From positions 136,679 through 200,678 of the forward strand of contig NZ_LGED01000200.1 in NCBI RefSeq assembly GCF_001280085.1: 64,000 bases of DNA. Direction: 5' to 3'. Shown here piece by piece: positions 63,905 through 64,000 of this stretch. How positions within the stretch are numbered: position 1 is the stretch's first letter; each line of letters begins with the position of its first letter. Under the pieces are notes generated by a model. It was given only the letters and a program-made list of their open reading frames with translations, was not told the DNA's origin and made no database searches. The translations under genes were made by a program, and so were the position numbers. The stretch comes from Saccharothrix sp. NRRL B-16348 (lineage in GTDB: Bacteria > Actinomycetota > Actinomycetes > Mycobacteriales > Pseudonocardiaceae).

Positions 63905-64000
63905 ATGAACCCCGATCCCCGGCGCTGGTGGGCACTCGTCGTGCTCGCGGCGGCGCAGTTCATGGTCATCATGGACACCTCGATCATCGCTGTGGCGCTG
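63905..64000 (+). CDS. DHA2-family MFS exporter, N-terminal fragment cut by the window end
   Basis: The visible 32 residues (MNPDPRRWWALVVLAAAQFM, then VIMDTSIIAVAL) match TM1 of DHA2 drug exporters, including the Asp of motif D1. ATG 63905 follows GGAAGGAC at 5 nt. The gene is cut by the window edge. It resembles the exporter at 16429 in this helix but lacks the His-rich tail. Two CsoR-type boxes precede it, so metal-dependent control is likely. Confidence 0.75.
   Translation, partial: MNPDPRRWWALVVLAAAQFMVIMDTSIIAVAL

Noticed and set aside
1..64000. CRISPR arrays, tRNA and rRNA genes, transposases, att sites
   Set aside because: I looked for regularly spaced repeats, cloverleaf-like sequences, DDE/IS signatures and direct-repeat borders and found none that I could support.

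Overview
The window is high-GC DNA from a filamentous actinomycete, most likely of the Pseudonocardiales. The evidence is the pervasive GC3 bias, the frequent GTG and TTG starts, the many ATGA/GTGA gene overlaps, the ArsR-type mercury regulator, and a mix of Streptomyces-like features (C39 transporter, second nuo operon) with mycobacteria-like ones (FAAL, MbtI-type salicylate synthase, MmpL). The genus is inference only. I saw no tRNA, rRNA, CRISPR array, transposase or replication origin.

Left flank (1-18.3 kb). This part carries small hypothetical genes and a metal-detoxification block: a CadD-like transporter, MerB, MerA and a divergent ArsR-type regulator with two palindromic operators. 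A compact peptide-export operon follows at 6.3-10.3 kb: DUF169, ArsR with two palindromes, a small membrane protein, a C39 peptidase/ABC exporter, and a 39-aa peptide with a double-glycine leader closed by a terminator. Next come a broken PA-domain protein, a serine hydrolase, a two-gene Gabija-type anti-phage module (UvrD-like helicase plus OLD nuclease, 12.7-16.2 kb), a DHA2 drug exporter with a His-rich N-terminus, and a BlaI-type repressor.

Centre (18.5-49.3 kb). This is a large biosynthetic gene cluster I cannot match to a described one. A DAHP synthase and an MbtI-type salicylate synthase make the aryl acid. A salicyl-AMP ligase and an ArCP-Cy-A(MT/E)-PCP NRPS with a cysteine-like A-domain code should make a hydroxyphenyl-thiazoline. 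A type II thioesterase follows. A polycistron of ATGA/GTGA-overlapped genes then encodes a C-H-D triad protein resembling arylamine N-acetyltransferases, a nucleoside deoxyribosyltransferase-like protein, a PurF-type amidotransferase, a methyltransferase, a fatty-acyl-AMP ligase, an ACP-KS protein, an F420/luciferase-like oxidoreductase, an AT-DH-KR-ACP protein, a KS-(dead AT)-ACP-(degenerate C) protein and a second paralogous methyltransferase. An MmpL-type exporter, a CsoR repressor, an FAD monooxygenase and two TetR regulators end the region. Three promoters in the cluster carry CTAC-N6-GTAG palindromes, which suggests one regulator coordinates them. The exporter and the first TetR gene share a different palindrome (AAAC-N4-GTTT).

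Right flank (50-64 kb). This part carries a CDGSH iron-sulfur protein, a CopZ-like copper chaperone, an NlpC/P60 cell-wall hydrolase, an alpha/beta hydrolase, an 18-cysteine copper-storage-like protein, a decayed copper P-type ATPase, and an eight-gene complex-I-like operon (nuoA, a Cys-less NuoB-like protein with a His/Met-rich insert, nuoH, J, K, L, M, N) lacking every peripheral-arm subunit. It ends with a BlaI/M56 peptidase pair and the start of another DHA2 exporter. Boxes of the TACCCC...GGGGTA type, as recognised by CsoR-like repressors, recur in front of genes across the whole window.
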